Shown: piece after piece, positions 17,051-18,703 of the stretch
Numbering within the stretch: the first letter of the stretch is position 1
Layout: each line of letters opens with the position of its first letter
Translations under genes and position numbers: made by a program
The notes under the pieces: model-generated
The model's database searches: none
What the model saw: only the letters and a program-made list of their open reading frames with translations
Told to the model about the DNA's origin: nothing
NCBI GenBank assembly: GCA_902573045.1
Contig: CACGIB010000015.1
Coordinates: forward strand, 1 to 18,703
Source: an uncultured Prochlorococcus sp.
GTDB lineage: Bacteria > Cyanobacteriota > Cyanobacteriia > PCC-6307 > Cyanobiaceae
DNA length: 18,703 bases
Direction: 5' to 3'

Positions 17051-18703
17051 TTAATTTTGTTCAACTGAGCCAGGTTGGTCCTTTTCCTCTATTTGTTCAT
17101 GAGGTACCAATACCACTTCAGATAAATGATCACCGTCATCTAATCTTTGTAATTTTACTCCTGTAGCTGCCCTTGATTGCTGAGAGATTTTATCTGCGTT
17201 TGTTCTTACTATTACGCCTTTTTCGGTCACAAGTAGTAATTCTTCTCCCTCGCCAAGGACCTTCAAACAAACTAACTGATCATCTTTAATTCTAAACTTT
17301 ATTGCTCTCAAACCCATGCCTGCTCTTTTTTGTAATCTAAACTGAGCTACAGGTACTCTCTTTCCTAGTCCAAATGCACTGGCTATTAATACCCATGGAC
17401 CATCTGAAGAGTTTTCCTCAACATTATCATCAAGATCTTCTGTGAGGTCCTCAATTTTAGCCAATTGATCAACTAAATTAGATGTTAAAACATCCATTGA
17501 AACTAGATTGTCCCCTTCTCTCAAGTTCATTGATTTAACCCCTCTTGCTGTTCTGCCAAGTGGTCTTAATTCATTAATATCTAGTCTGAAATGAATCGCC
17601 ATTCCTGTTTTAGATCCAATTAAAACACTATCACCTTCTTTTGATAATCTTACCCAGGTTAGGGCATCACCATCCTCAAGATTAATTGCTATTAGTCCAT
17701 TTGAACGAATTTTTGAGAAAGCAGAAAGTGCAGTTCTTTTTATAAAGCCAGCTTTGGTTAGCATTAATAAATAACGATCGTCAACAAAAGAATCAACAGC
17801 AACTAGTGAAGTTATTTTTTCTTCTCTTGGAATTGGGAGAAGTTGAACTGATGGAGTCCCTTTTGCTGTTCTGCTACTCATAGGAACTCTATATGCTGGG
17901 AGAGCATAAGATACTCCTCTATCACTGAAAAGCAAAAGAGTATCATGATCGTTACAGCTTATAAATAATTTCACGTCATCATCTTCTTTGGTTTTTGTAC
18001 CTGCTTTACCCCTTGAACCACGACTGGTAGATTCAAAATCATTAACAGGCATTCTTTTTAAATAACCTGCTTCAGTTAATAGAACTACGGATCTGTCATT
18101 AGCTATGAGATCAATATCATCTAATCCGCCGCCTAAATCTAGTATTTCTGTCTTTCTAGGAGAAGAGAATCTTTCATCGATTTTATTAAGTTCTTCAAGA
18201 ATAATTTCAAAAATTTGTTCTTTACTATTTAATATTTTCTGATAAAGGTTGATTTTTCGTGTTAACTCATTATGTTCCCCTTTTATTTTATCTGCTTCAA
18301 GCGCTGTTAATCTTCTTAATTGCATTTGTAGAATTGCATCTGCCTGTATAGAAGATAATTTATGCTCGTTTTGTAATTTTTCTCGAGCTGATATTGAATC
18401 TTTCGCTGATCTTATTAGATTTATAATTTCATCCATAGCATCTAAGGCCAATAAAAGACCTTGTACAATATGATCTCTTTCTTCTGCCTTTTTTAATAAA
18501 AATGCTGTTCTTCGCCTTATTGTTTCAACCCTAAAATCCAGAAAAACGTCTAACATTTTCCTGAGTGAAAGTGTTGTGGGCTCTCCTTTCACTAAAGCAA
18601 GGATATTTGCACTAAAGTTATTTTGTAGAGGTGTTAACTTAAATAAATTATTTAAAACTACTTGTGGGTAGGCATCTCTTTTTAGTTCAATTACTATCCT
18701 CAT
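17051..18703 (-). CDS. gyrA: DNA gyrase subunit A, C-terminal two thirds (5' end beyond the window)
   Basis: The gene enters from the right edge; the Met at 18703 is internal (MRIVIELKRDA is the middle of GyrA), so about 300 N-terminal residues with the catalytic Tyr are outside. Visible are the tower/coiled-coil end (LQNNFSANILALVKGEP, the RRRTAFLLKKAEERDHI helix and ILQMQLRRLTALE), then a C-terminal beta-pinwheel with six blade signatures, including SSRTAKGTP, GRTARGVKS, KRAGMGLRA and SRAATGVKL. Six blades fit gyrase, which wraps DNA to introduce negative supercoils. The first-blade GyrA box, QRRGGKG in most bacteria, reads TSRGSRG here. The tail ends in a short acidic/polar segment. A ParC-like paralogue is the main alternative. 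Confidence 0.9.
   Translation of the reverse strand: MRIVIELKRDAYPQVVLNNLFKLTPLQNNFSANILALVKGEPTTLSLRKMLDVFLDFRVETIRRRTAFLLKKAEERDHIVQGLLLALDAMDEIINLIRSAKDSISAREKLQNEHKLSSIQADAILQMQLRRLTALEADKIKGEHNELTRKINLYQKILNSKEQIFEIILEELNKIDERFSSPRKTEILDLGGGLDDIDLIANDRSVVLLTEAGYLKRMPVNDFESTSRGSRGKAGTKTKEDDDVKLFISCNDHDTLLLFSDRGVSYALPAYRVPMSSRTAKGTPSVQLLPIPREEKITSLVAVDSFVDDRYLLMLTKAGFIKRTALSAFSKIRSNGLIAINLEDGDALTWVRLSKEGDSVLIGSKTGMAIHFRLDINELRPLGRTARGVKSMNLREGDNLVSMDVLTSNLVDQLAKIEDLTEDLDDNVEENSSDGPWVLIASAFGLGKRVPVAQFRLQKRAGMGLRAIKFRIKDDQLVCLKVLGEGEELLLVTEKGVIVRTNADKISQQSRAATGVKLQRLDDGDHLSEVVLVPHEQIEEKDQPGSVEQN
18008..18028 (-). other. Degenerate GyrA box in gyrA
   Basis: These 21 bases encode TSRGSRG where canonical gyrases have QRRGGKG in the first blade of the C-terminal domain. 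Arg, Gly and the final basic-Gly pair are kept; Gln, the first Arg and a central Gly are replaced by Thr, Ser and Ser. Confidence 0.75.

Overview
This window looks like a stretch of core genome from a high-light-adapted marine Prochlorococcus. The DNA is very AT-rich, and the genes are short-spaced and often near-leaderless. The gene set is cyanobacterial: a SasA-type clock kinase, ferredoxin-NADP reductase (petH) without a phycobilisome-binding CpcD domain, zwf-opcA, lycopene cyclase and a CrtE-type GGPP synthase. The genus assignment rests on recognising protein families, not on a database search. I saw no insertion sequence, phage gene, CRISPR array or island signature.

Layout from left to right. 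(1) Positions 1-464 hold two broken genes facing each other: the middle of a MalQ 4-alpha-glucanotransferase on +, and the N-terminal part of a small protein resembling a phycobiliprotein lyase on -. They meet at an abrupt junction near 208-231, which may be a deletion or an assembly/amplification chimera. (2) sasA and tRNA-Glu on +, then a START-like lipid-binding-fold protein on -. (3) petH, then the tightly packed run zwf-opcA-cobB, all on +. (4) The minus-strand run folD-crtE-PAP2-like, transcribed right to left; the last gene overlaps the cobB stop by 4 bases. (5) On +, a membrane-anchored HD phosphohydrolase related to PgpH c-di-AMP phosphodiesterases. (6) A small membrane protein and leuA on -. 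(7) A GH57 glucan-active enzyme on +, split by a one-base shift in an A7 tract. (8) A lycopene cyclase and the C-terminal two thirds of gyrA on -, the latter running off the right edge.

Much of the content fits the night side of cyanobacterial metabolism. MalQ and the GH57 enzyme act on glycogen, Zwf and OpcA open the oxidative pentose phosphate pathway, and FNR handles NADPH. SasA reads the KaiC clock, and the HD protein may degrade c-di-AMP, a nucleotide linked to night survival in Synechococcus. That thematic link is inference. The most notable observations are the malQ/lyase junction, the A7 frameshift, the membrane-anchor plus EAPKT-repeat N-terminus of FNR, a degenerate GyrA box in an otherwise six-blade gyrase C-terminal domain, and a direct repeat at the likely petH promoter. 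I found no convincing wholly new system.
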